Source of the DNA: Ceratorhiza oryzae-sativae
Taxonomy: Eukaryota > Basidiomycota > Agaricomycetes > Cantharellales > Ceratobasidiaceae
Direction: 5' to 3'
Length of the DNA stretch: 64,000 nt
Assembly (NCBI GenBank): GCA_030998015.1
Contig: JARWMV010000246.1
Location: 310,001 to 374,000 of the forward strand
Both the position numbers and the translations under genes were made by a program. Under the pieces are notes generated by a model. It was not told where the DNA came from, made no database searches, and was given only the letters and a program-made list of their open reading frames with translations. Below are positions 1 through 11,964 of this stretch, piece by piece (position 1 is the stretch's first letter; each line of letters starts with the position of its first letter).

Positions 1-137
1 TGGCTGTGGATTCTGTTGAGACGTGCATGCATGGCGTGATCTGTGTAATTGTTTGTAGCTGCCAATCTTAAAAAGGTCTTACGAATGAATTGCACAGGGT
101 AGACGTGAACTATATATTATTCGCAATTGGGTGCAAC

Positions 138-3017
138 CTAGGCGTTCCTGTTCCTTAGAATGAACAGTGTCGGCTTTGTCACGAGCGCATTCAATCCTCG
201 ACGTATATCAACCCGATCAAGTGCGTCGACGCTTCCGACAACGTCCCATTCTCCATCTGGCGCGCTCGCGCGTTCGGTGACGAGATACGTATATGCCGAA
301 AACGAAGCGGGAGACGGGTCCTTTGAGTACGTCCATTCGGTGTTGACTTGTTTCTCGAACCAAAAGGGTGCCGAGTGTTCTTGAGTGAAGAGCGAGGCAC
401 CGGTTTGGGCCGCCAGGTTGTCGATGTGGACCGAGACTGTTCTGTTCAAGTTGGTGGGTTCGTGCAGGGAATTGACTAGGGCCAGCGCCGCTCCACCCGG
501 GTAGTTGGCACGGGAGATGATGGTGAGAAGTGAGGTGGCGAGGATGTTGCATCCAACCAGTCCGACGAGCGCAAGCCGTCCAAGGATACGCAGATGCTTA
601 TGCGGAAGCGTTAACCTTCAAATAATTTAAGTACAGGATCCCACAAACAGAGTCTTCAGACTACCCGCGAAATACTCACAGGTGTTTTGCCCCAACGGCA
701 GCAGCGACGTTGACGATCGGGACAACATAAACGACGAACCGCCATTCCTTGTGACCTAGCCCCGAAATGAGGATGACAAATGCCAGAGCCGGCGCAAGCA
801 GTTCGCGGACAGCCCGTGCGTTTGTAGCATTCAATCTCCACTCGGTCGCCGTGTCCCTGGGATCGTCCGCCTTCGCATCATTAGGGTCGTTCGAGTTCGA
901 TCTGGGCTTGAGTGGTAGCGATATGCAGCCAAAGACCGCGAGGGGTAACGAAGCAAGGAGGAGCTTTGGAAGGTGGTGCGTGAAGTAGGCGTAGTATGGC
1001 GATGTCTACAGTGGAGCGGGTCTCAGTAACATGAAGCGGGGGATAGAAGATGGGGTGTTGGAGAGAGAGGAGAGAAGGAAAACGTGGTCCTGCTGACCAC
1101 ACAACTAGGAACGTAAGCATTCCGCTCGAAAGGGGATAGGCAGGCGCGAAACTTCTCGGAATGAGTAATATCATAGGGTTCGAAGGCGAAGTAATATTTC
1201 AACGCGAGGAACCTGGACATGGCAGGGGGGCCATCATTGAGAGGTGTTTCAACAATGAACGGATATGAAGGTGCCTGGTCATTGTCTCCGACCCACTAAT
1301 GCGTATGGGCTCCGTCCAACTCGTCGACTCGATAACAAAGTCTGAGTCAGCTGAGCTAGTTGAAAACACGCGGGAAGGACCAGAACAGCCAGGGCTGAAG
1401 GATTGTATGATGCGCGCTATACGCGGTGAGACCACATATGTGACCGCACATTAAGAGTGGAGCAGGGAAAGAGAGTAGAAGGCAAGGATGAGATGCGAAT
1501 GAATAGGACAGCGGCTATCGAGGAAGATCGTGATCAGGCGCAAGGCCAGGAGATGGGGCGGTAAATACCGAGTGCAAGAATGATCTACAATGAAGACTTT
1601 TCTTTTAGAACATCGGGTGCGCCTAGTGGCGTCCTTCATGTTCTCGATCCATTGGGGAAATGGATGATGAAATAGCGAGGAGCATGAGGTTGAAGAATAG
1701 GGGTGTTAGAGATGAAGAATGAGACTGGCAGGTCCTGTGACCACCCCCGATGCGAAAGGAAGCAGCGGAGCGGTGATGGTGGCAGCTGAGGGGGAGTAAA
1801 GTTTGTTCAACCCTGTCGGGGGCGCCTGAAGAATTGGCGAGATCCTATAGGATGAGGATCGGCTGACTTCGCGAACGCATTCAATGGAATGGATGAGGCC
1901 CAAAGGAGACGAGTGGACAAGTCAAGTAACGAAGCATAGGAGAACGGATCTTGGTTGCCGGGCTACGAAATGAAAGCGTGATGCTTACCCCCCATTCAGA
2001 ACTTTTTCCTTCATACACATTGAATAGGATGCCCGATAGTTCCGGCCATAACGGCGGACTCCATTGGTTCCAGAAATACGAGTCGACCAGAACAGTGCTT
2101 GCTGTAAGTCCTAGAATTAGGCTGCTTACATCTAGCTTTGAGATCCTCACACACCTATGCTGCCGATTGCGATGCTCGCGCCGTATGGAATGAGGAAGGA
2201 AGTTGGCACTGCATAGTATAGGGCCAGAATGAAGTTAGGGAGCAAGAGCAGGACGAGTTCCGAGCGGTAGATGATTGCTGCTGAGCCAATTAAACAGAGG
2301 ATAGCACGGCGGTGTCGTCGGACAGTGATGGACGTGGTTCCTGGGAATATAAGTAGAGACGTAGCCATGTTAACTACAATACACGTAAGTGCACGTCAGC
2401 TTTACACAAGTGAGCTGGGCTGACCTGGGAGTAGAGCAAACATATTAGGAAGTGTGCGCCCAATCCAGAAAGGGAGATGGAACTGGGTGCATGTGAGTAT
2501 GACGAAGAGAGCACACGTCAAAGTGCCGAATCGTCGCTGGACAGCGCGATGGATCAATGCAAGGCCATAAACATTGATCGTCGCAAGGGCAAGTCGGACT
2601 GTGGCGATAAATATAATTTCATCTAACCAGCCTCTGCGTTTATACTCACTTAGGATTTGTATGTCCAATTTAGATCGTATGAAACCCAAAGACGTGGCGA
2701 CACGTAAAGGCAAGTAAGAGACCCCGGCAAGCATGTTACTGCCTATAAATGTACGCGGAACGACGCCTGGAAATAAAAAGTGGTCGTACTAGATAAAATT
2801 TACAGTTTGGTCTGTCCCTAAAAGAGCAATTACTTACGAAGGGTAGCACTGAAGGCGCGATTCCGTACGCCAGCACATCATGGGTCGCGTGCAAGTTGAA
2901 GCTTTCTTCGACTTTTGTGTATGGTGCAAGAAATATGTGTGTCCAGGAAACAAGGAGAAATAGCAGGTCGAACAGTAATCCTATTGCTGTACTCGGTGCA
3001 AGGATTTGGACAAGCAT
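138..3017 (-). CDS. ALG12: ALG12, dolichyl-P-Man:Man7GlcNAc2-PP-dolichol alpha-1,6-mannosyltransferase
   Basis: ER-membrane GT22 mannosyltransferase that adds the eighth mannose to the lipid-linked N-glycan precursor in the lumen. The first exon (3017-2838) carries the family hallmark APYTKVEESFN followed by ATHD. The second exon starts at 2788 with YDHFLFPGVVPRTFIGS, an almost exact ALG12 signature. Further exons give QFHLPFWIGRTLPN, VDSYFWNQW and GHKEWRFVVYVVP, and the C-terminus has VHIDNLAAQTG. Several hydrophobic segments fit a multispanning membrane protein. The start at 3017 gives the expected short N-terminus; an in-frame ATG at 3047 is the alternative. Introns are about 50 nt except one of 983 nt (1006-1988), donor GTAAGC and acceptor CTGTAG, lying exactly between EWG and TSPYYAYF. 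All junctions I checked keep the frame, so the gene appears intact. Confidence 0.93.
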
Positions 3018-3107
3018 GGTGTCGGCGCAAAAGTCACGTGACATCACACCATGTGATGCGGGGTAGTTAAGCGCAGATTGAGATTGTCGCTTTCTTCCAC
3101 CGCCGCA

Positions 3108-6100
3108 ATGGATGCCGAAGTTCAGATTCGACTGCCCCTTGACGTCCCTACTGAGGACAGTTTATCGTCGCTCCCAGTATTCCCTCTTATTCACTCTATT
3201 AAGAAAGACATAGAGGTATGTCCCAGATTAGAACAATTACCTCATGGCTGAACTTGCCTTAGGAAAGGATCGGTATGTGTTGAGATGTGGTGGTGGCCAT
3301 GAAGCTGATTGCATAAGAAAAGATGCTTCGTTGTCTTGGGACCAACTTGTGGGGAAACATATGTTCCTATCCAATATATCGCTACTGACGTTGGGCTCGC
3401 CGTAGAATGCCGTGGACGTAAACTACTCAGTTTTTCGTCCCATCGTCTTCAAGTATGCTAAACTTCGTAACTACGCAACTGGTCAGCGTCTACAATACTA
3501 TTTTATTCAAGCGAGCTGACTTGTGTCTTCAAAGTCTACGCGTGTCTTGTCGTGCGCGCTCATTGTACGTCTTTCTGCCGTTTCGGCACCTGCCCACCCG
3601 GCTCTGGCATCGTGACCAACCACAGCCACCGCCTTTCCTATTTTTGTATACTAATACATAAGCCCTCTAGTTCTCTCTGCTGCTTCGTCCGACCTCGCGT
3701 TTGCTCCTCTGAAACGTTCGCGAGCCGATGCTTGTGAGATCCTCGCAATGAAGCTATTGCGTCGGTTCACGGCCGAGTCTGATAACCCTATTGACCTGTT
3801 TATCGTCCTCACCACTGGTTGGAGCCCGCTGCAAGGATGTCCTGAATCATGCTTGGGTGATATTCGAGACTTGGCGGGGGAGGATCTAGGAGATGAGGAA
3901 AGAACCAGTGCGCTTGAGGTAGGAACTTTATTCTAAGTACGACCCACTGACCAACTCATCCCACTTGTGCTTGGATAGATTGCCATTTCGTCTGGGGCCA
4001 AACGATTCATCGCTTCACCCCTTGTGCAAACCTGCGTGACCGACATCTACGCGGGACGGGTTGTATTTAGTGCCCCTGCTACTCGTAACTCGCTATTGGC
4101 GGACAACTACAAGCAACGTCGTGTGCAAGTGTTCGATTTCCGACAATCGGGCTGGCTCAACCATTATAGGTATAATCAACTACTCGCGTGATAGTATCTT
4201 GCAATAATCAATCTCGGAACTAGGTTGCGCGTACCTCGCTACAGGGCCATCCTGGAATTTACCGACTTTGCTATACTGCTCTTCCTCTTTGTTTTGTTTC
4301 TCAATGGTAAGTTTTTCTTCCTTTTTTTTATAGAATAGATACCAAAGGGCTTATTCTGAAATTAGACAAAAACTATGAGCACATGGTTTGGCCCGAAATT
4401 ATTTTCATCATCTTCGCATTTGCGTTCATCTTGGATGAAATCACTGCAAGCCAAGAGCACGGTTGGCAAAGTAAGCACACCTACAGAACCCCGCTAGTTT
4501 CTTCGCTGATGCCACCATGTGCAGTATACATCCAAAACATGTGGAACGGGTTTGATATTGCCTTTGGGATGATATTCTTGATATTCTTGGCTTGCAGATG
4601 CCGAGGCCTTGTGAAACAAGACTTCTGGTGGAATGATTTGGCAGTACGTTTTGTCGTTTATCACCTAAGATCACTCGTGACATGTATGCTTGCAGTTTGA
4701 TATACTCGCATGCGGTGCATGCATCCTATTTCCTCGGCTTGCGTTCTTTGCAATCAAGAACAACATCATCATCCTCGCACTTCAGGTGCGTATATTGGCT
4801 ACTTTGACCGATCGTACTGATGTTTGAATGTACAACCAGGGGATGATCGCTGAATTCTTTGTTTTCATGATGCTTGCAGCTGTCTGGTACGCCCAATATT
4901 TCAATGAAGTACCGTCCTCGTGACAAATCCACGATCGGGCAGCTTCTCGGGTCTGTTATTCACACTCTGGACTCTCTCACGTGGAGGAGGTCATTGGCAT
5001 TTGGGCAACATTGCGTGGCTGATGACACAGATTTGGTTCGTTTACTTATACTCTCACCTCCAGTGGTCAACTAAGACATAAAATTAGGTTTGGAAACACA
5101 TACTTGAGCTTCAGCATGGCTGAAAGTTTTCACCCTGTCTTTGGCCCAATCCTTATGGTGGGTCGTAATAACCCAGATAGCGAGGATCCTCTGGGCTGAT
5201 GCATTTTCAGACGATGTTTGCTGCCCTGTCAAACACACTCCTGGTGGGGTCGTTTTCACGGTACATTATTCAGGGGCAGGAGCTGACTTCCCGGAGTGAA
5301 GGTTACCATCCTTATTTCGATCCTCTCAAACACGTTCGCGCGGATCAATGGACGCGCATCGGAAGAGTACCTGTATCAATACTCGATTCAAACTATCGAA
5401 GGGTAAGTTTATGTCGCTGTCTGAGCAAGAGGCTTTTCATAGTGGGCCACACAGGGTCAAATCGGACGCGCTGTTCTCGTACCAGCCACCGTTTAACATT
5501 CTAGCCTTGTTGTTTTTATACCCACTTTCGGTATGTCTAACGCCCCGACAACTACATTCAGTGAATGTGCTTTTGATTCGAATTACGGTGAGCTTGTTTA
5601 CGCTCCTGGCACTAACATATTGAATAACCCGAGAAAAGTCGTTCCCTCAATTGCTCATAATTGGCATGTACGAGCGATTCTTCGCACCTGAAAGCAAGTA
5701 CATCGTGACCAGCAAGGGCACATCCTCGTCCATCTTCGATAGCCTTCCGCGTCACTTAAGGTTTGTCGAGGCATTTGTGGGCTCTTCGAAGGACAATGTC
5801 ATGGACGCTATTTTCGAGATCGATATTCCTGCCAAGGTTGTGGACATGTTTGACACTGACGAAGATATCGGAATGGGGGATTCGACCGTCCTAGGCAAGG
5901 CCAAGGACCCCGAGCAGAACCAAGAAGCCCCTCCTGCACGCGGAAGGCTTCAAATATCACCCGGGCTTTCGCCGAGGCGAGATAGATCTCAAGCAAGCCG
6001 AGTGGGCGCGCTCGAGGCGCCACCTAGCAGCCCGTTGGCCAAGCTCTTCGGTTCGGTTCGTCAGCGTGCGATTTCAGGCCAAGGTGATGCATTGGGCGAT

Positions 6101-6328
6101 ATCAAACGGATTGGAGAAGCTATGGAGAGCCTAAAGGCGGCAGCGCTCCCGGGAGAGAAACTGAGACAGGAAATCAAGGAGCTGTCAGAGCGCCAGGTGA
6201 GTGGGTCAATGGTCGCGTTTAGCCGAAGAAATGAACCAATTGGTGTTTTCTTCTAGGTACGGATCGAAACATTGCTGCTTACGTTGACGAGGGGGATGAG
6301 GGGCGAGGGGTCTGGGTCGTCCCAGTAG
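3108..6328 (+). CDS. YVC1: Vacuolar TRP-type cation channel, Yvc1 family
   Basis: Predicted calcium-release channel of the vacuolar membrane (fungal TRPY family). The soluble N-terminal domain begins MDAEVQIRLPLDVP and includes SVFRPIVFKYAKLRNYA. It is followed by hydrophobic segments: EFTDFAILLFLFVLFLN, then EIIFIIFAFAFILDEI, then NGFDIAFGMIFLIFLACR, FDILACGACILFPRLAFF, MIAEFFVFMMLAAV, and a pore-proximal region WFGNTYLSFSMAESFHPVFG. After the last helix comes the conserved SYQPPFNILALLFLYPLS and LHSVNVLLIRIT. A hydrophilic cytoplasmic tail (about 5690-6328) has RRDRSQASR-type basic stretches. At least a dozen short introns; every junction I traced keeps frame. Start chosen as the first ATG of the exon (3108); stop TAG at 6326-6328. 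The PMC1-type pump at 58.9-63.4 kb would be its functional counterpart. Confidence 0.9.
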
Positions 6329-6725
6329 CTGAGCGAAGCAAGTGGCGCATCGGCGGCCATCATTGTTTGTTATCTTATCTAGTGAATGCGAAAGAGTGGG
6401 AAAACTATTCCGAGTGAGGGGATGTTTGCCTATCAGTCACGAGACGATGTGAAATGCGTTTCGTTACGGGAGCGGGCTCCCTTGTGTCCCGGTTGTGTGC
6501 TTCTTCTGTTCTCTTCCCTCCGCAACTACAAGCCTCGGCCTGCCCTCTCTTTGCTCTCTCTCTCTCTCCTCTTTCTTCGTTTTCGGGTTGCGGGCGATAT
6601 CCTCTTTTGCTGCGAGCACTTGTAATTCATCTATATCCACATCCACCGACTTGGCAACCAGCATTTCCTCCAGTCTGAGTCGTTTATATCCCCTCCCCTG
6701 GCTTGGCCGAGCAATAGCATAAACG
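6329..6725. other. Gene-free spacer, YVC1 3' side and kinase promoter
   Basis: No gene seen. It contains a pyrimidine-rich tract of CT repeats around 6546-6572, a common feature just upstream of fungal start sites, about 150 bases before the kinase ATG. Confidence 0.5.
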
Positions 6726-8517
6726 ATGGGCGGCGTGTGCTGTAAATCTGAGGTGTGCACAGCCTATTTTTTGTCATTTGTTTGCTACGAAAGGCTTGGC
6801 TTGCTAAGTAGCCTTGTTTTAGCCCGTCGACTTCGATGGCGAAGTCAACCTCTTCCATTTTGTTCTCTTGCGCAGCGTTGGTAAGGGTGCCTTCGGTAAA
6901 GTCAGTATACAGCGGACGCCATGCTTTTTTCAAATATTCAACATTGCTGATGTGGCCGCTCCACCCCAGGTTCGAGTTGTACAGCATAAGCAAACACGCG
7001 ACTTGTACGCGCTCAAGTATATCAACAAGGCAAAATGTGTAAAGATGAAGGCGGTCGCCAACATTATCCAAGAACGCCGACTGCTCGAGGAGGTTTGTTC
7101 GCTTCCCCTTGTGCGCTTCATTGAATGTTCTGAGCCCCCGACCCCACCGCAGATCGACCATCCGTTTGTGGTGAACTTGCGTTATGCATTCCAAGACGAC
7201 GAGAACTGCTTCTTTGTTCTCGACCTGATGCTAGGAGGCGATCTCCGCTGTAGGTGTTTCTCACTGCCTGCATCCACGCGAGCTGACGAGGCGCCTACCT
7301 ACCAGTCCACCTGGAGCGGTTAGGATCTATGAGTGAAGATGCTGTTAGGTTTTACGTGGCAGAGATTGCATCGGCGTTGACATTCTTGCACGAGAAACGC
7401 ATCATCCACCGGTATGCACTTAGTTCGTATGTTCAATGGGCACGGGTGTTGAATTGCTATCCAGCGACCTGAAGCCTGACAACATCCTATTGGACGAAAA
7501 GGGCCACGCACATATCACCGATTTGAATATCGCAGTTCACTATTCGGAACGAAGGATGCTAACCGGCGTCGCTGGTAGTATGGCTTACATGGGTAAGCAT
7601 CCCTTTTGTCCTACCTTAGATCCCGACCCGCAGCTCATGTATCATAATAGCGCCCGAGGTATTAACCAAGAAGGGCTATACCTACACCATCGACTGGTGG
7701 TCACTTGGCGTATGTGCTTACGAGCTCATCTTTGGTAAACGGCCGTTCCGAGGTAAAACCAACTCGGACCTCACCCATGCGATCACTCGGGACACTCTCA
7801 AGTTCCCCGAAGATGCAAGCACCAAGTGCAGCCGGGAAGGCATGTTTGTACTGATGGGGGTGAGCAGCCTCGTTCGATCCGCCAGACCTCACTTTTTGAC
7901 AAATCGTGTAGCTACTGGAGCGAGACACTACCCGACGATTAGGCTGCAAGCCCAACGGTGAAGGGTTTGAAGAGCTGAAGAAGCAAGGCTGGTTTAAGAA
8001 CTTCGACTGGGACAGGCTGGAGGACAAGGAACTTGAGCCGCCGTTTGTGCCAGATGTGCGTCCTCCATCTTAACCTGATTACTATCTGACCCTGACTTTC
8101 GGCGCTGCCGACAGAGCAAACGAGCTAACTTTGATGCCACTCATGAACTGGAGGAGTTGTTATTGGAGGACAACCCGCTAAAGGCACGACCGCGAAAGGC
8201 GAACCAAGATGTCACTCAAATGAGTGCTGAAATGCGACAGATGGAAGAACAGTACGCGCTCCTTGTCGAGTTCTTCTGATCAGCTTCTCATTATTTATAG
8301 GTTTACGGTATACGACTACCGCAAGATGAAGCGACGATCATACTATCCGCACAATCAACAGTTGGTCTCAACTGTGACTGCGGGCAGCGCATCTAGGCCA
8401 TCGACCCCCGCGGGCGAACGTAGTGATAGTCGGATGGCTAGCGTGGACGCGATGCCGCCACTACCCGCAACGAAGATGATGCCAATGGAGAAGGAGGATG
8501 TTGGAACCGCTGCATAG
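6726..8517 (+). CDS. Serine/threonine protein kinase, STK32/YANK-type AGC kinase
   Basis: Cytosolic or membrane-tethered protein kinase. The N-terminus MGGVCCKSE has Gly2 and Cys5/6, a plausible N-myristoylation/palmitoylation site, as in YANK kinases. Kinase motifs run in order: SVGKGAFGKV (glycine loop), LYALKYINKAK (ATP lysine), HRDLKPDNILLDE (catalytic loop, split by an intron after HR), HITDLNIAV (Mg-binding segment), MAPEVL (APE), IDWWSLGVCAYEL. HITDxNIA with Asn in place of Gly is the STK32 signature, but here the middle residue is Leu (DLN, codons 7520-7528) rather than Phe. After the kinase core come FVPDSKRANFD and ELEELLLEDNPLKARPRK, then a short basic, Ser/Pro-rich tail ending at TAG 8515-8517. 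Introns are short and in frame. Substrates are unknown. Confidence 0.9.
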
Positions 8518-9130
8518 TGTGAGTTGAACTCTCAAGCTAGCCTGCTGTCCGAGTCCCCGATTATATATCACTGACGATGGACCTTGGGATGGGCAGGCTT
8601 ACGCCGTTCTTGGAGAAATGCGGCCCACTGAAGTCGCCGCCCGGATCAATTGTTCTATTTGTGCTTCATGTTCCTCGGTCTAGCGGTGCTTTCTGGCCTC
8701 GTCTATCCTACACTCGCATGTTAGGTCGAATCTTATCCTCTTCTCAACTACTCGGTTTCGTTATCGTGTCTCGTCATCCGCCTTCTGTCACTCCTCTGGT
8801 CCTTATACAACGGTGCTTCGGTTCAACTTCTGCTGCCCACCAGCTGCTTAATTAGCATATTTTCTTCTGCCTTGTGTTTCTCCTATCATCGACGACATAT
8901 CCACACGTCTTTTCCTTTGCTCTTTATTTGATTGGAATTGTTTGTTGCAGTTTTACTTGTTCCAGTGTTCTATTCACTCCTTTCCAGCACATAAGTTTCC
9001 TTTTCTTTATACCGGTCGATATTCTGTTGATCTATTCGCTGTTTGATTTAAACATCCTGGTGGATGAACTGTAAGACTGGTAGCTTTTTGGACTAACAAA
9101 CATGATTTTTCATCACCTCCGCGCAGCATA
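8518..9130. other. Convergent 3' intergenic region
   Basis: Lies between the 3' ends of the kinase (+) and SPO11 (-). T-rich (many TTT and CTT runs), as expected for two opposed 3' UTRs. No gene or structured RNA was recognised. Confidence 0.5.
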
Positions 9131-11301
9131 CTAAAAGTCGTCGAGATCTAAGAACTCGGTGTCTAATGGTTCATCCTTCATTTCTGGCAAGAATTTGAGA
9201 CGCTTTGTTTCAAACTTGACATCATCGTTCGTCTCGGTCTTCAGTTGTTTATTTGGCAACATTGCAGCAATCTTGTTGTGAAGGTAGGCATCTAGAGCTC
9301 TCGATCCGCCTTGCGCGTGAGGGCCTGTAGCTCGAGAAGCGGAAACGACTTCAATTTCGGCTTTGAGGTCAATATCGAGCATATGTTCGAGTTGTGCGCT
9401 GGGTTTAATTGTGCTGAGGGGAACAACAATCGGCAAACTAGATTTGATGCTTACCCCAGTTCGCGCGGGAGATCTGGGTCGTCTAGCATATTGTTTGCCT
9501 GAAGGAGTGTCAGTCCATACTACTAAAAGCTGGGGGGGGGGGGGGGTAGCCACTTGCCTTGCGTCTGTCTCGACTCGTCATCCGAATCATTTTCGATGAA
9601 TCAACCCCGAGCCTGTATGCGCGTGAATCATGGAACACAATTTCTGGAAATAACGACTCACTCCTCAACATCTTCGAGATTCACACCTATCCACTGTAAC
9701 CGCGGCGCAACAAGTCGGCCGTTTTCGTGACCCATGGATTTCGAACCGAGCTTGTAGGTGGTAAAGATCTCATGCCCGTGTGGGTCGCCATCAACGAGCG
9801 CCAGGATGGGGACGCTGCGCCATACAATCAGGCTCTGGCGGAGAGAGAAGCGGGAATAGGCTTACTGTTCGGGTAGTTGCACTGAGAGAGCAGCTACGAG
9901 TTGACGCGTGGCAAGGTCGGGATATCCTTTGCCCTGTTGGGGCAACAACAGTTGAATGGTGGCGGATAAACCGGCTGGTGCATGAGAGCATACTGTGATG
10001 AGAATGCCAGGGCCGATGTCCGCGTGTTTCACAGTAAAGTCAATTCGGACAAGGGTTTGGAATACGGCCTAGACAAGTTGGTGTAAATGCAAGGAATGAA
10101 CAGGAATAGAATTGCGTCGCACCTCCTTCTCAACAACGACCACCCAACAGCATCTATCCCGGACTTCGATGGAGGCAACATCTTCCCCCACTGGGATAAG
10201 CGTTCCCTTTAGACCTAAAGTTAGTCAGAGTGCGCTCGCTAATAGCAACGTAGATACCTCGTGGTCTAACCCATGGATAACCTCGCCGTGGCTTAAATGA
10301 ATGACAACGCACGAGCTCGCAAAGACGCCCTTTAGGGAAGCTCTCTAATAGAAGCATAAAAAGGTGTGTAAACCCCAACCGAGTCGCTCATGGCAAAGTA
10401 GAACGTACTATGTTCAGATCCGCGCGCCGGAGACCCCACGTTGCCGCTAGGTCGTCGACCAACTAGATGAAACATCGATTAGAATGTAATCAGTTGGGTG
10501 GCGAGATGACGTGCTGTATCTACAACGCTTTGCTTCCCGAAAAGAGGTATGTCACCGTAGAAGATATCACTGAGCATCCCATGAGCATCACTTGTTACTC
10601 TGTCTGATATCGTAGAAAGGCTCACCGCTTAGTTATTGGGATATTATCTCTCAAGGCTTGGTGAGACATTTCAGCGACCTTGGTTGCTTGGGCTACCAGT
10701 ATCTGGGGCGTTAGCATGATCAAAAAGTGCATCCAAATCGCCAAGCTACGCGCCCATCGTTTTCAAGGTGCTGTAGCCTTTTCTTGGCCAAAGCAGCCGT
10801 CGTTTCGCAACGCTGCTAGCATGTGACGATTAGAGCACAGCAATAGGAAATGTGGCCACAATGTATGCGCACCCGTTGCCTTCCCTGCCTTGTTTACGAC
10901 GACTGGTGATGTTGAATGACCAAGTCTGCTCATATGAGTCATGTTGTTACCAAGCCACTATCGTTCTCAGAAACAGATACGCACCGGTTTACCACTTGAC
11001 ATTTCCGTCAGATTCTCCAGTATCCAATCTTCGATACATTCTATCGCGTATTGCCTAGGCGAACCAAGTCGAACGTGTTGTATGTGTGTGGCACATGGGT
11101 TTCTGACAAGACGTACCGTCTTGCCACGTCAGGCATAGCGTCCTCATTGTCTGATTCTGACTCCTCATCCTCTTTTTTGATAGCCGATAGCGCCGGTGGG
11201 GAACTAGGTTCTTGTTTCGAGATTTCGGGCTCATGGTGCTCGTCTTCGAAGAGCAAGATGTCCGAGTCTGCCTTGGGGACCTCCGGAATGATCATCATCA
11301 A
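9131..11301 (-). CDS. SPO11: SPO11, meiotic double-strand-break transesterase (topoisomerase VI A-like)
   Basis: Makes the double-strand breaks that start meiotic recombination. In order: an acidic, Ser/Glu-rich N-terminus (MMMIIPEVPKADSD...), the first helix region AIECIEDWILENL, then VAEMSHQALRDNIPITKR joined across an intron to DIFYGDIPLFGKQ. The second aromatic residue there is the expected catalytic tyrosine (codon 10557-10559). Then come LVDDLAATW, VASIEVRDRCCWVVVEKE, GILIT, GKGYPDLATRQLV, and the TOPRIM metal motif LALVDGDPHG (9775-9792). The C-terminus continues past LKAEIEVVS into a lysine/acidic tail ending FLDLDDF. One intron (9499-9557) starts with GC instead of GT (AAG|GCAAGT) and contains 15 consecutive G on the + strand. 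Start taken as the first ATG of the N-terminal exon; the reading frame can be kept throughout. Divergent from YPI1. Confidence 0.93.
9532..9546. repeat. Homopolymer of 15 G (C on the coding strand) inside a SPO11 intron
   Basis: Uninterrupted G run on the + strand within the GC-AG intron of SPO11. Its true length is likely to be uncertain in any assembly. Confidence 0.9.
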
Positions 11302-11964
11302 TGTGGCAATTCGAGTGGCGCAGCGATGGCCAGATGGCGATGCAGCCTGGGCGCTACTCGGAGAATCGAACCTGCGGGGTGAAAGTGCCTCTGTACCCGG
11401 ATACAGTTACCTTTGGCGTGCGACTAGACAAATGAGAGCCGCTACCACATTGCTATCAAACGGGGCGCACCTCGCGAAATGCACTGAAGACCGTGCGCGA
11501 TTTTGACGTAAATATCGCACGCAGGAATGACGATTGCAATGACCGAGTCGTAAGTTCTGGAACCAGTTTAGATCGACGCCTTGAGCGAGCAAGGTCCCTG
11601 GTTATAACGACGATCAGGCTACGATGTGCGTCAGGGGCCATATCATATTCGAATTTTCTAGAGACACGCAGAGGGCAAGGGCACGAACAAGAGGACACAC
11701 CTTTATTGAGAGAACGATTAATATTGCATCGAAATACGATCGGACTACTCAATGTGACGGATGAGCAAAAAGGAATGCATACATTGGTGGAAAACGCGTG
11801 GCAGAGAAAGCAATGTCGCGTGTGTCACGTGCGCGGGATGATCGGCAAGGATGACAAGCGCTGACGTTGGTCATCTGCTCGGGGCGTCATATATAACTCT
11901 CTCTCCTTGACCACTGCTGCTCCACCCATCTGTCCCAGCCAACCCCGCATTTCTGTCCCCAGCG
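11302..11964. promoter_or_regulatory. Shared divergent promoter region SPO11 / YPI1
   Basis: The 663-bp interval between the start codons of SPO11 (-) and YPI1 (+). A TATATAA box is visible at 11890-11896, 69 bases before the YPI1 ATG, followed by a CT-rich initiator-like stretch (ctctctctcc). No equally clear TATA is seen on the SPO11 side. Confidence 0.6.

Noticed and set aside
10200..10330. Apparent frame mismatch in SPO11 before GTLIPVGEDV
   Set aside because: Using the acceptor CTAAAG four codons downstream of the first AG keeps the frame; the gene can be intact.
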